A DNA stretch of 45,224 bases from a virus. The stretch lies in the IMG/VR virus record IMGVR_UViG_3300043436_001618, positions 1 through 45,224 of that record. One strand, 5' to 3'. Both the position numbers and the translations under genes were made by a program. Below, piece by piece: positions 1-8,948 of this stretch; the stretch's first letter is position 1, and each line of letters starts with the position of its first letter. The notes under the pieces were generated by a model, which was not told the origin of the DNA, made no database searches, and saw only the letters and a list, made by a program, of their open reading frames with translations.

Positions 1-2
1 TG

Positions 3-677
3 AAGTTCCCCGGTAATGAGCACCTTGGTAATTTTGGATGTGACTCCTATGACATTTCTGCGGTAGTTGGAGGCAGGGGGTCAAATGGTTCCCTTCATGG
101 GATGACCAAGTTTCACATGGATGAGGCTCCCGTAAATGAATTCTTCTTAGAGTACATTGCTCGTCCACAGACTGCTGAGATATTCTTTGAAGAGGTACTT
201 ATGGCATGTTGTTTTTATGGTATGCCAATATTGATAGAGAACAATAAGCCTAGGCTTCTATACCATTTCAAGAACAGGGGTTACAGGAACTTCTGTCTTA
301 ATAGACCCGACAGGCATTATTCAAAACTAACAAAGACAGAAAAGGAGCTTGGTGGCATACCCAATACATCTGAGGATGTTAAGCAGGCGCATGCATCAGC
401 TATCGAGACGTATATTGAGAGGTACTTGGGTATTGATGTTACCGGTGTATATAGGGACAATGACGAGATTGGAAGCATGCCATTTACTAGGACTCTTGAG
501 GATTGGGCAAAGTTCGATATAAACGACAGAACTAAGTTTGATGCCTCCATTAGTTCAGGCTTGGCTATTATGGCTAACCAAAAGCACGTATATTTACCGG
601 AGAAAAAAGAGTCGAAAATAAGTATTAATTTCGCTAGGTATACCAACAACGGCAGTTTAAGTCAAATTATTAAATGA
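3..677 (+). CDS. terL: Terminase large subunit, C-terminal part (5' truncated by window)
   Basis: Only the last 224 codons are in the window; the frame is open from base 3, so the start lies outside. The fragment begins with a stretch containing FGCDSYD (acidic residues at visible positions 14 and 17), followed by many charged and aromatic residues. This matches the C-terminal RNase H-like nuclease half of phage large terminases, which cuts concatemeric DNA during head packaging. The position directly before a portal gene supports this, since terL-portal is a standard order. The ATPase half cannot be seen. The stop codon is followed at once by the ATG of a homing endonuclease. The last 60 bases are more AT-rich than the rest, so the extreme C-terminus may have been altered when that gene inserted. 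Confidence 0.78.
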   Translation, partial: KFPGNEHLGNFGCDSYDISAVVGGRGSNGSLHGMTKFHMDEAPVNEFFLEYIARPQTAEIFFEEVLMACCFYGMPILIENNKPRLLYHFKNRGYRNFCLNRPDRHYSKLTKTEKELGGIPNTSEDVKQAHASAIETYIERYLGIDVTGVYRDNDEIGSMPFTRTLEDWAKFDINDRTKFDASISSGLAIMANQKHVYLPEKKESKISINFARYTNNGSLSQIIK

Positions 678-1331
678 ATGGCGTGTTTATATAGACACAT
701 AAGAAAAGATATTAATGTTCCTTTTTATATAGGGATAGGTAAAAATGTATCAAGAGCATATTCTATTACACATAGGAATAAGCATTGGACTTCTATTGTA
801 AGTAAAACAGAATATGAAGTAGAGATTTTATTTGATGATATTGATTATGGTTTTGCTAAAGAAAAAGAAATAGAATTTATTGATATATATAAAAGAAAGG
901 AAGATGGAGGTACTCTTTGTAATATAACAAAGGGGGGTGATGGGGTTTTAGGTCTTATGCATAATGACGAATCTAGAAAAAAAATGGGAGAGCCAAATAA
1001 AGGTAAAACCATTTCTGAGTGGCATCGTAAAAGAATATCTGAGTTTCACAAAGGGAAAAAAACATCTGAAGAAACTAAAAGGAAAATGTCTGAAAGCCAA
1101 ATAGGAAAATCTATTGGAAGAAAAGCATCTGAAGAGACAAAGCAGAAAATGAAAAATTCTGCTAAAAAAGGTGAAGAAAACTCATCATCAAAACTTACTG
1201 TTTCAGATGTTTTAAAAATAAGAGAATTGAATAAATTAGGAATTAGTCAAAGAAAAATAGCTACTCAATTTAATGTTTCAAGAAGTGCAGTAGCTGCTAT
1301 TGTTAACAGAATAACTTGGAATTATATATGA
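678..1331 (+). CDS. GIY-YIG homing endonuclease with NUMOD3-like repeats
   Basis: A 217-aa protein. The N-terminus carries degenerate GIY (CLYRH) and YIG (FYIGIG, residues 16-21) motifs, and a candidate catalytic Glu lies in KEIEFIDIYKR near residue 64. The middle has repeated SEETKRKM / SEETKQKM modules with GK-rich linkers, as in NUMOD3 DNA-binding motifs. The C-terminus (about 175-217) looks like a helix-turn-helix (GISQRKIATQFNVSRSAVAAIV). Such enzymes nick or cut an intronless allele and spread their own gene. It is much more AT-rich than its neighbours, a sign of recent transfer. It starts at the base after the terL stop, and its own stop overlaps the portal start as ATGA, so it sits in the late operon without breaking either gene. 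Confidence 0.87.
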   Translation: MACLYRHIRKDINVPFYIGIGKNVSRAYSITHRNKHWTSIVSKTEYEVEILFDDIDYGFAKEKEIEFIDIYKRKEDGGTLCNITKGGDGVLGLMHNDESRKKMGEPNKGKTISEWHRKRISEFHKGKKTSEETKRKMSESQIGKSIGRKASEETKQKMKNSAKKGEENSSSKLTVSDVLKIRELNKLGISQRKIATQFNVSRSAVAAIVNRITWNYI

Positions 1332-3763
1332 AAGACGTTGTAATTAATATACCTTCAGTTTCATTTCCAAGTCAATTTGCTACTGATGCGGAAAAAGCGT
1401 CAGAAGGATTCGGTCTTCTTGTGGGGCAAAGTATACAGGCGGAATGGTTCAGGAAGGACGGTAATCAGTGTAGGTATTACAACCAATGGAGAGACTTTCA
1501 TAGGCTGAGGCTTTATGCAAGAGGCGAGCAGTCTGTTCAGAAATATAAGAATGAACTAGCTATTGACGGAGACCTGTCTTATCTAAACTTGGATTGGACT
1601 CCCGTTCCTATTCTTCCAAAGTTTGTGGATGTTGTTGTTAATGGTATGTCTGACAGGTTGTTTAAGGTTAAGGCGTATGCTCAAGATGCAATGTCTCAAT
1701 CAAAAAGAAGCAAGTATCAAGACATGATTGAGGGGCAGATGGTTGCCAAAGATGTACTTGAGAGAATACAGGCATCAACAGGGATTAATCCTTTTTCAAC
1801 AAATCCTGAAGAACTTCCTCAAACAGATGAGGAGTTGTCTTTGTACATGCAGCTTAACTACAAACCTGCGATAGAGATTGCAGAAGAGGAAGCTATCAAT
1901 ACAATATTTGACGAGAATCACTACCAAGATACTAGGAAAAGGATAGACTATGACTTGACCGTTATTGGTATTGGTGTTGCTAAACACGAGTTCCTTCCCG
2001 GTGCAGGAGTTGAGGTTTCTTACGTAGACCCTGCAAACATTGTCTATAGTTATACCGAGGACCCATTTTTCCAAGACTGTTTCTATTGGGGTGAGATAAA
2101 GACAGTGCCAATAACTGAGCTTCTCAAGATAGACCAAAGTCTTACTCCTGAGCAGCTTCAAGAGATTTCAATGTACAGTCAGAGTTGGTACAACTACTAT
2201 AATGTTGCCCAATTCTATGAGAATAGTTTGTTCTATAGGGACACTTGCACATTGCTTTACTTCAACTATAAGTCCACAAAGAAAATAGTTTATAAAAAGA
2301 AGATTCTTGAAGGCGGTGGTGCTAGAGTAATCGAGAAAGACGATACGTTTAACCCTCCTGTCGAGATGATGGAAGAGGGTAAGTTTGAGAAGATTGAGAA
2401 GACCATAGATGTATGGTATAATGGTATCCTAGTAATGGGAACTAATATTCTCTTGAAGTGGGAGTTGGCAGAGAACATGGTAAGACCAAAGTCTGCTAGT
2501 CAACACGCTTTGCCAAACTACGTAGCTGTAGCACCAAGGATGTACAAGGGTGTTATTGAGTCATTGGTCAGAAGGATGGTTCCATTTGCTGACTTGATTC
2601 AGATTACCCACCTAAAGCTTCAGCAAGTTATTGCTCGTACTGTACCTGATGGTGTCTTTATTGATGCTGATGGATTGAACGAGGTTGACTTGGGAACGGG
2701 TAATGCTTATAATCCGGAGGATGCACTTAGGCTTTACTTCCAAACGGGTAGTGTTATTGGTAGAAGCTATACTCAAGATGGTGAGTTCAATAACGCTAGG
2801 GTTCCAATTCAACAACTTACTTCTAACTCAGGAGCTAGCAAGACGCAGATGCTGATTGCAAACTACAACCACTACCTTGATATGATTAGGTCTGTAACCG
2901 GACTTAACGAAGCTAGGGATGGTTCTACACCCGACCCGAACTCTTTGGTTGGTGTACAGAAACTAGCAGCACTCAATTCAAATACCGCCACTAGGCATAT
3001 CCTTGAAGGAGGATTGTTCATTTATCGTTCATTAGCAGAAGCTTTGACGTATAGAGTAGCTGATATTCTTGAGTATGCTGACTTCAAGGATGACTTTGCC
3101 AATAAGATAGGCAAGTACAATGTGTCTATTCTTAATGACATTAGTGACTTGTACATTTATGACTTTGGTATTTTCATAGAGATTTCTCCTGACGAAGAAC
3201 AGAAGGCTCAGCTTGAAGCAAATATCCAAATAGCTTTGTCAAAGGGTGACATAAATCTTGAGGATGCCATTGACATCCGTGAGATTAAGAACCTCAAGTT
3301 GGCAAATCAGTTGCTTAAGATGAAGAGGATTAAGAAGCAGGAAAGGGAGGAAAAGATGGAAATGCAGAAGCAGGCTATGATTTCTCAGCAACAACTTAAG
3401 TCTCAGGAGATGGCAGCTCAGACAAACATGGCTAAGATACAGGCTGAGACTCAATCTAAGATGCAGATTAAGCAATCTGAGGCTGCCTTTGACATTGAGA
3501 AACTAAAGGCTGAGGCTGAACTTAAGAAGATGTTGATGGCAGAGGAGTTTAGCTACAACATGCAACTTGCCGGAATACAGCAAAGTGCATTGGGTGCTAG
3601 GGAAACTCAGAAGGAAAAAGAGAAGAATGCCCGAATTAGCAAGCAGAATACTGAGCAATCAAAACTTATAAACCAAAGAAAAAATAACCTTCCACCAATA
3701 AATTTTGAGTCAAACGAAGATTCATTGGATGGTCTTAGCATGGGAGAATTTGAACCTCGTTAA
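1328..3763 (+). CDS. Portal protein
   Basis: An 811-aa protein following terL, as expected for a portal, the dodecameric ring at the head vertex through which DNA passes. The first half is mixed alpha/beta. Residues about 660-790 form a very Gln/Lys/Glu/Met-rich coiled coil (repeated KMQIKQSEAAF-like stretches), resembling the C-terminal helical barrel or crown of podovirus portals. An upstream TTG at 1316 would give four extra residues. The ATG at 1328 is preferred because it makes a clean ATGA overlap with the endonuclease stop. The call rests on size, position and overall composition; no short motif proves it. Confidence 0.75.
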   Translation: MKDVVINIPSVSFPSQFATDAEKASEGFGLLVGQSIQAEWFRKDGNQCRYYNQWRDFHRLRLYARGEQSVQKYKNELAIDGDLSYLNLDWTPVPILPKFVDVVVNGMSDRLFKVKAYAQDAMSQSKRSKYQDMIEGQMVAKDVLERIQASTGINPFSTNPEELPQTDEELSLYMQLNYKPAIEIAEEEAINTIFDENHYQDTRKRIDYDLTVIGIGVAKHEFLPGAGVEVSYVDPANIVYSYTEDPFFQDCFYWGEIKTVPITELLKIDQSLTPEQLQEISMYSQSWYNYYNVAQFYENSLFYRDTCTLLYFNYKSTKKIVYKKKILEGGGARVIEKDDTFNPPVEMMEEGKFEKIEKTIDVWYNGILVMGTNILLKWELAENMVRPKSASQHALPNYVAVAPRMYKGVIESLVRRMVPFADLIQITHLKLQQVIARTVPDGVFIDADGLNEVDLGTGNAYNPEDALRLYFQTGSVIGRSYTQDGEFNNARVPIQQLTSNSGASKTQMLIANYNHYLDMIRSVTGLNEARDGSTPDPNSLVGVQKLAALNSNTATRHILEGGLFIYRSLAEALTYRVADILEYADFKDDFANKIGKYNVSILNDISDLYIYDFGIFIEISPDEEQKAQLEANIQIALSKGDINLEDAIDIREIKNLKLANQLLKMKRIKKQEREEKMEMQKQAMISQQQLKSQEMAAQTNMAKIQAETQSKMQIKQSEAAFDIEKLKAEAELKKMLMAEEFSYNMQLAGIQQSALGARETQKEKEKNARISKQNTEQSKLINQRKNNLPPINFESNEDSLDGLSMGEFEPR

Positions 3764-3783
3764 AAAGGTATTTATTTTTTGTA

Positions 3784-3791
3784 TAAATTTG
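3784..3791 (+). promoter_or_regulatory. Bacteroidetes-type -7 box (TAAATTTG)
   Basis: The octamer fits the TAnnTTTG -7 consensus of Bacteroidetes sigma-ABfr promoters and lies 17 bases before the scaffold ATG at 3809. No TTTG box is found 19-21 bases upstream, so strength is uncertain. Position relative to the ATG matches the other candidate boxes in the window. Confidence 0.4.
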
Positions 3792-3808
3792 TACCAAAAT
3801 CATATCAA

Positions 3809-4909
3809 ATGGAATTTACTGTAAGAGCAATTGACAATTCTGACGTTAAGAGCGTTCAGGAAGTTGAGAAGGAGTTACTTGAAAAGCATGAGCAAGAGAT
3901 TAGTGGACAGGTAGATAATGCAGTTACTATTGACAATACAAACTTGCATCTATCAGCTGAACCCACAAATGAAACTTCTGAACTAACAGAAGACCAAGTT
4001 CTTTCATATATTGGAAAGCGATACAATAAGCAAATAAATTCATTCGATGAGTTGATGGCAGAACGAAAGGAGAGTGGAGACATGCCTGAAGATGTTGCTG
4101 CTTATATGAAATTTAAGAAGGACACAGGAAGAGGATTCGATGACTTTATCAAATTGAGAAAGGACTACGATTCAATTCCTGCTGACGAGATTCTTAAAGA
4201 ATACCTTTCTGTAACTCAAGATGGTTTAGATGAAGATGACATCGAAACCTTGATGGATGATTACAGATATGATGAGGACATCGATGATGATTCTACAATC
4301 AAAAAAGTAAAAATCGCTAAGAAAAAAGCTTTAGCGGAAGCTAAAAAGTTCTTTAATGAACAGAAAGAGAAATACAAACTCCCCCTTGAGTCAAGTGGTG
4401 CAGGTGTTTCTGAATCTGAAAAAGAAGAATTTGAAGCATACCGTCAGTATATAAAACAGGCAAACACTGTACAGGAGGAAAACGACAGGAAGCGAAAGTG
4501 GTTTGAACAAAAAACAGACGAAGTCTTTAGTAAGGACTTCAGTGGTTTTGAGTTTAATCTAAATGACAAGAAGGTTACTTTTTCTCCCGGTAATCCTGCA
4601 GAATTAAAAAACATGCAATCTAACCCAATGAACTTCATAAGCAAGTACTTGGACGAAAGCGGACTGATTAAGGATGCAGTAGGATACCACAAGGCTTTGT
4701 CTATTGCAATGAATCCCGACAGATTTGCCAAGTTCTTCTATGAGCAAGGTATGTCTGATGCCACTGAGGATGTTATGCGTAAGACAAAAAATATAAATAT
4801 GTCTGAGCGTAGAGCACCTGAAGTTGTCAACAAAGGAGGAATGCAGGTAAAGGCGGTGAGCCAAGATTCCGGAAGGGGTCTAAAAATCCGCAGTATTAAA
4901 AAAGTTTAA
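3809..4909 (+). CDS. Capsid scaffold-like protein
   Basis: A 366-aa, strongly charged, mostly helical protein with an acidic middle (DGLDEDDIETLMDDYRYDED, about 140-165) and a predicted coiled coil. It has a basic C-terminal end (SGRGLKIRSIKKV). It lies between portal and major capsid protein, the usual place of the scaffolding protein that templates procapsid assembly and is then removed. Basic C-termini in scaffolds often bind the coat protein. The start at 3809 is chosen over a TTG at 3779, because the TTG lies upstream of a promoter-like TAAATTTG box and the ATG follows a typical AT-rich leader. Identification is by position and composition. Confidence 0.6.
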   Translation: MEFTVRAIDNSDVKSVQEVEKELLEKHEQEISGQVDNAVTIDNTNLHLSAEPTNETSELTEDQVLSYIGKRYNKQINSFDELMAERKESGDMPEDVAAYMKFKKDTGRGFDDFIKLRKDYDSIPADEILKEYLSVTQDGLDEDDIETLMDDYRYDEDIDDDSTIKKVKIAKKKALAEAKKFFNEQKEKYKLPLESSGAGVSESEKEEFEAYRQYIKQANTVQEENDRKRKWFEQKTDEVFSKDFSGFEFNLNDKKVTFSPGNPAELKNMQSNPMNFISKYLDESGLIKDAVGYHKALSIAMNPDRFAKFFYEQGMSDATEDVMRKTKNINMSERRAPEVVNKGGMQVKAVSQDSGRGLKIRSIKKV

Positions 4910-4929
4910 TAATTTAAAAAACAAACAAA

Positions 4930-6351
4930 ATGGCAGTTTTAGCAACTCCGGGTTTTCAGCTTCAGCCAAGTGCGGAGCAAGTCCCATTGTCCACGAACTA
5001 TATTACCAACTTCAACTTCTTGAATCAGTATCTTCCTGATACTTATGAGAAGGAGTTTGAGCGTTATGGTAATCGTACTATAGCATCTTTCCTCCGTATG
5101 GTAGGTGCTGAAATGCCTTCTAACTCAGACATGGTTAAATGGGCTGAGCAAGGTCGTTTGCATACCAAGTATGTAAACTGTGATTCAAGTGCTGCAGCAG
5201 CTGCTGATTCAGCAACAATTACCGTAGCTGATGCAGGCGTTACCGCTATTGCAATCCGTGCCGGTCAAACTGTTTACATCTCTGACAATGCAACAGGATT
5301 GTCAAACAAGGGTATTGTAACTTCAGTAAACGTAGCTGCAAACACTTTCGTTGTTGCATACTACGAAGCAGGTGGTCAAACATTCTCCGGAACAGCTATC
5401 CTTTCTGTATGGATTTACGGTTCTGAGTTCAAGAAAGGAACTATCGGAATGATTGGTTCTTTGGAATCTCAAGACGAATTCTTCAGTAACTCTCCAATCA
5501 TCATCAAGGACAAATACGCTGTAAGCGGTTCTGACATGGCACAGATTGGATGGGTAGAAGTAACCACTGAGAATGGTGCTACCGGTTATCTTTGGTATTT
5601 GAAGAGTGAGCACGAAACTCGTCTGCGTTTTGAGGACTACCTTGAGACTGCAATGATTGAGGCTGTTCCTGCTGAGTCAGGTTCAGGTGTTGCTAACGCA
5701 GGTCTTAACCCCGACTACGGTAACAAAGGTTCAGAAGGTATCTTCTACGCTGTTAACGACCGTGGTAACGTATGGGGCGGTGGAAACCCAACAACTTTGG
5801 CTGACTTTGATGCAATCATCTCTCGTCTTGACAAGCAAGGTTCTATCGAAGAGAACGTAATCTTCGTTAACCGTGCCTTCAGCTTTGACATTGACGATAT
5901 GTTGGCTGCTCAGAACAGCTACGGTGCAGGTGGTACATCTTATGGTCTGTTCCAAAATGACAAAGAAATGGCTCTTAACCTTGGTTTCACAGGATTCCGC
6001 AGAGGTTATGATTTCTACAAGTCTGATTGGAAGTACCTGAATGACCCAACCATGCGTGGTGGTTTGCCAACCGGAGCTTCTGCTTCAGGCACTGTAACAG
6101 GACTTTTGGTTCCTGCAGGTTCTACTACCGTTTACGACCAAATCCTTGGCAAGAATGCTAAGCGTCCTTTCCTCCATGTACGTTACCGTGCATCTGAGAC
6201 TGAGGACAGAAGGTATAAGTCTTGGATTACAGGTTCTGCCGGTGGTGCTCAAACAAGTGACCTCGATGCAATGGAAGTCAATTTCCTTTCTGAGCGTTGC
6301 GTATGTACCCTTGGTGCTAACAACTTCGTGTTGTTCCGCTATGGTTCATAG
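4930..6351 (+). CDS. Major capsid protein
   Basis: A 473-aa protein, with leader and start (AACAAACAAAATGGCAG) typical of highly expressed Bacteroidetes phage genes. It is soluble, rich in Gly, Ala, Ser and Thr, with no membrane segment. Residues about 70-160 are a beta-rich, Ala/Thr/Val-rich insertion that could be an exposed domain on an HK97-fold coat protein. It follows the scaffold gene and ends at a strong rho-independent terminator, giving the capsid gene its own transcript end. Codon use is clearly biased to fewer synonymous codons than its neighbours (for example CGT, GGT, AAC), as expected for the most abundant virion protein. HK97 fold is inferred, not proven. Confidence 0.77.
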   Translation: MAVLATPGFQLQPSAEQVPLSTNYITNFNFLNQYLPDTYEKEFERYGNRTIASFLRMVGAEMPSNSDMVKWAEQGRLHTKYVNCDSSAAAAADSATITVADAGVTAIAIRAGQTVYISDNATGLSNKGIVTSVNVAANTFVVAYYEAGGQTFSGTAILSVWIYGSEFKKGTIGMIGSLESQDEFFSNSPIIIKDKYAVSGSDMAQIGWVEVTTENGATGYLWYLKSEHETRLRFEDYLETAMIEAVPAESGSGVANAGLNPDYGNKGSEGIFYAVNDRGNVWGGGNPTTLADFDAIISRLDKQGSIEENVIFVNRAFSFDIDDMLAAQNSYGAGGTSYGLFQNDKEMALNLGFTGFRRGYDFYKSDWKYLNDPTMRGGLPTGASASGTVTGLLVPAGSTTVYDQILGKNAKRPFLHVRYRASETEDRRYKSWITGSAGGAQTSDLDAMEVNFLSERCVCTLGANNFVLFRYGS

Positions 6352-6364
6352 TTAAAATAAAAAA

Positions 6365-6398
6365 GGGGAGTGTCTTTAAGGACACTCCTTCTTTTCTT
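6365..6398 (+). terminator. Rho-independent terminator after major capsid gene
   Basis: An inverted repeat GGAGTGTC / GACACTCC (6367-6388) with a TTTAAG centre is followed by a T-rich tail (TTCTTTTCTTT). It lies 14 bases past the capsid stop. The stem contains the same GTGTCTT / GACAC core that recurs elsewhere in this genome. Confidence 0.8.
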
Positions 6399-6419
6399 TA
6401 AAAAATCAAATTATATCAA

Positions 6420-7169
6420 ATGAAAAAGAATGCTGCATTAGTAGATAAGATTTACAAACTTAAAGGAGAAGCGGCTCCGCTTTCCTATACTCTTCCATCA
6501 AGAAACAATAAGAGGTATCCACTTCTTTGGTTTGATGAAGAAAAAAATATTAATAAACCACTCAGGTACGCAATCAACCAAAAGTCTCCTTTTGAGGATG
6601 AGCAAGATGGTAATGCAATTGTGGAACCGGTTATTTTTGAGAATGGTTTTCTTAGGGTTCCTAGAAACAACCCTGCACTTCAGCAGTTTTTGTTCTACCA
6701 TCCTTTGAATGGAAGGACATTTGTGGAAGTTGACAATGAAAAAGATGCAACTCAAGAGGTTGAGATACTCAATGCAGAGGTTGATGCCTTGGTTGAAGCT
6801 CGTCAATTAAGCATAGAGCAGTTGGAGACCATGTCTAGGGTTTTGTTCTCTAAAGACCCATCTAGGTATACCACCGCTGAATTAAAGAGGGATATTCTTG
6901 TTTATGCTAAGAGGGACCCTAGGGGATTCCTTAACGCAGTAAGCGACCCAATGCTTAAGTTGCAGTCAAATATCCATGTATTCTTTGAGGAAAAGCTGTT
7001 GGTATTTAAGAATGGCAAGAAAGAGGTATGGTTTAATACCTCAACCAATAAGAAAAAGATGCTGAATGTTCCTTACGGGGAAGACCCATATACTACCATT
7101 ACTCAGTTCCTTAAGACTGATGATGGGATTGATGTCCTTAAAATGCTAGAAAATAACATACCACAATAA
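6420..7169 (+). CDS. Virion-module protein of unknown function
   Basis: A 249-aa soluble protein that I do not recognise. It has an N-terminal basic region, an aromatic and acidic middle, and helical regions around residues 100-160 (VEALVEARQLSIEQLE-like). It sits between two terminators (after the capsid gene and at 7200-7229), so it can be transcribed as a single gene by readthrough or from a local promoter. Its place after the capsid gene suggests a head completion or head-decoration role. That is inference from position only. Confidence 0.6.
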   Translation: MKKNAALVDKIYKLKGEAAPLSYTLPSRNNKRYPLLWFDEEKNINKPLRYAINQKSPFEDEQDGNAIVEPVIFENGFLRVPRNNPALQQFLFYHPLNGRTFVEVDNEKDATQEVEILNAEVDALVEARQLSIEQLETMSRVLFSKDPSRYTTAELKRDILVYAKRDPRGFLNAVSDPMLKLQSNIHVFFEEKLLVFKNGKKEVWFNTSTNKKKMLNVPYGEDPYTTITQFLKTDDGIDVLKMLENNIPQ

Positions 7170-7199
7170 CTCGGTGTTTGGTTTACAGTTTAAATGACC

Positions 7200-7229
7200 G
7201 GGGGGTACTTCTGTACCCTCCTTTTTTTT
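7200..7229 (+). terminator. Rho-independent terminator
   Basis: A 9-bp stem, GGGGGGTAC with GTACCCTCC (one G-T pair), closes a TTCT loop and is followed directly by eight T residues. It ends the transcript that covers 6420-7169. Confidence 0.88.
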
Positions 7230-7232
7230 AAT

Positions 7233-7240
7233 TATATTTG
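7233..7240 (+). promoter_or_regulatory. Bacteroidetes-type -7 box (TATATTTG)
   Basis: A TAnnTTTG octamer begins four bases after a terminator T-tract and 14 bases before the ATG at 7255. A new promoter right after a terminator is a sensible arrangement. No clear TTTG -33 box is visible. Confidence 0.5.
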
Positions 7241-7254
7241 TAAAAAATAAACAG

Positions 7255-8010
7255 ATGATTAATTCAGTTAGGAATACTGTTTTGTCCGTTTTGAACAAAA
7301 ATAATTACGGTTATATTTCCCCTTCAGACTTTAATTTGTATGCGAAGCAGGCTCAGATGGAAGTGTTTGAAGAATACTTTTCTGCATATAACAAGACGAT
7401 AAACATGGAGAACGCTCGCCTGTCGGGTAGTTCATACGCTGATGCTAAAAAAACAATAGAGGAATGTATTGAGGTTTTTTCACAAACATCATCTCTTACC
7501 CAAGTTACAGCTGCAACAAACAAATACTATTTGCCTTCAATCTCTACAACGGGATTTGATTATTATATGATTAATAAGGTGCTTTGTTTTGATGCATCGG
7601 GGATGAGTAGGGTATATAAGGGAGAAGCTGAGAAAGTAAATCATAGCAAGATAACCATGTTGCTTAACTCAATGCTTACTGCTCCAACGGAAACATATCC
7701 TGCATATACGCAAGAAGGAAGTATAATGACTGTGTATCCGGCAACCATAAATCTACCCGGTGAGGTTGATGCACAATACTTTAGGTATCCAAAAGACCCT
7801 AAGTGGACATACATTACACTAATAAACGGTACTCCTGTATTTGACCAATCACAACTCGACTACCAAGACTTTGAGGTTCCTTTTGAGGACGAGTATAAAT
7901 TAGTTGTTAAAATTTTGCAATACTGTGGTATCTCCATTAGAGAAAATGAGGTTGTTCAGTTTGGAATGGTACAAGAGCAAATGCAAGAACCAAGCTTTAC
8001 TGCTAAATAA
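7255..8010 (+). CDS. Probable head-tail connector/ring protein
   Basis: A 251-aa protein with no membrane segment and alternating helical and beta stretches. It opens the operon of tail-related genes after a terminator and promoter pair. In podoviruses of Bacteroidetes the small proteins between capsid and the long tail protein usually form adaptor and ring layers below the portal. It is followed 13 bases later by another structural gene. No catalytic motif is visible; the specific role is inferred from order. Confidence 0.5.
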   Translation: MINSVRNTVLSVLNKNNYGYISPSDFNLYAKQAQMEVFEEYFSAYNKTINMENARLSGSSYADAKKTIEECIEVFSQTSSLTQVTAATNKYYLPSISTTGFDYYMINKVLCFDASGMSRVYKGEAEKVNHSKITMLLNSMLTAPTETYPAYTQEGSIMTVYPATINLPGEVDAQYFRYPKDPKWTYITLINGTPVFDQSQLDYQDFEVPFEDEYKLVVKILQYCGISIRENEVVQFGMVQEQMQEPSFTAK

Positions 8011-8023
8011 TAAACTATAAAAG

Positions 8024-8947
8024 ATGGCATATATTTCTCAATATCAATACTACGAAAATGGTGGAGTAAACCCTAAAGATGAAAATTGGGGGTCTTACCA
8101 ATATGTTAGTTTGTATGATATAGTAAATAATTTCTTGTTAATGTATTCCGGTAATCACTCTTTGGTGAATAACTCAGAGCGATTTAAGATTCTATTCCAC
8201 GCAAAACGTGCCATTCAAGAATTAAACTACGATGCGTTTAAGGAGATTAAGATGCTACAACTTACCGTTGACGAGGGTCTTAGGTATGTTCTTCCATCTG
8301 ATTATGTAAATTGGGTTAGGGTAAACTTGTATAAGGACGGTTATCTTAGACCGCTTACCGAGAATATTCAGATATTGTCTTCACTAGCATACTTGCAAGA
8401 CCAAACGGGTAAGATATTGTTTGACCAAAATGGCAATGCGTTGTCTCCTGAGTTCTCTGAGATTGAAATACAGAGATTGAGAGGTACAAAGAAAAGTATT
8501 TACCTTAATCCTCAAAGCATGTACAATGGTGAATATGGTTGGGACACAGGTGGTACTTGGTATTTTGAGTATACTCTTGGTGAGAGATATGGGTTGAATA
8601 CTGAGACAGCAAACTTTAATCCAACATTTGCTATTGATAAGAATACGGGTGTAATCAACTTCAACTCAGACATGTATAACCAATCTGTTATACTTGAGTA
8701 TATCTCTGATGGCATGGAGAATGGTAATGATGCAAATGTTAGCGTAAATAAACTATTCGAGAAATATGTTTATGCGTATATTCAATATGAGATACTAAAC
8801 TCTAAGCTTGGTGTTCAAGAGTATGTGGTTGCTAGGGCAAGAAAGGAAAAAAGTTCTTTGTTGAGAAATGCTAAAATAAGAATTAGTAACATACATTCCG
8901 GCAGATTGCTAATGAATTTGCGTGGAATGGATAAGTGGCTCAAATAA
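8024..8947 (+). CDS. Probable connector/tail tube protein
   Basis: A 307-aa protein rich in Tyr and Asn. The stretch VILEYISDGM (about residues 226-235) followed by a helical C-terminal domain with KLFEKYVYAYIQYEIL resembles podovirus adaptor or ring proteins. It overlaps nothing: its stop is one base before the ATG of the long tail protein, which suggests tight co-translation. No enzyme motif is seen. Function comes from composition and neighbourhood. Confidence 0.5.
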   Translation: MAYISQYQYYENGGVNPKDENWGSYQYVSLYDIVNNFLLMYSGNHSLVNNSERFKILFHAKRAIQELNYDAFKEIKMLQLTVDEGLRYVLPSDYVNWVRVNLYKDGYLRPLTENIQILSSLAYLQDQTGKILFDQNGNALSPEFSEIEIQRLRGTKKSIYLNPQSMYNGEYGWDTGGTWYFEYTLGERYGLNTETANFNPTFAIDKNTGVINFNSDMYNQSVILEYISDGMENGNDANVSVNKLFEKYVYAYIQYEILNSKLGVQEYVVARARKEKSSLLRNAKIRISNIHSGRLLMNLRGMDKWLK

Positions 8948-8948
8948 T

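Noticed and set aside
7117-7140. CTGATGA in the rightward virion gene, possible hammerhead
   Set aside because: No GAAA follows at a stem II distance, no stem I or III partners, and it lies in coding sequence.
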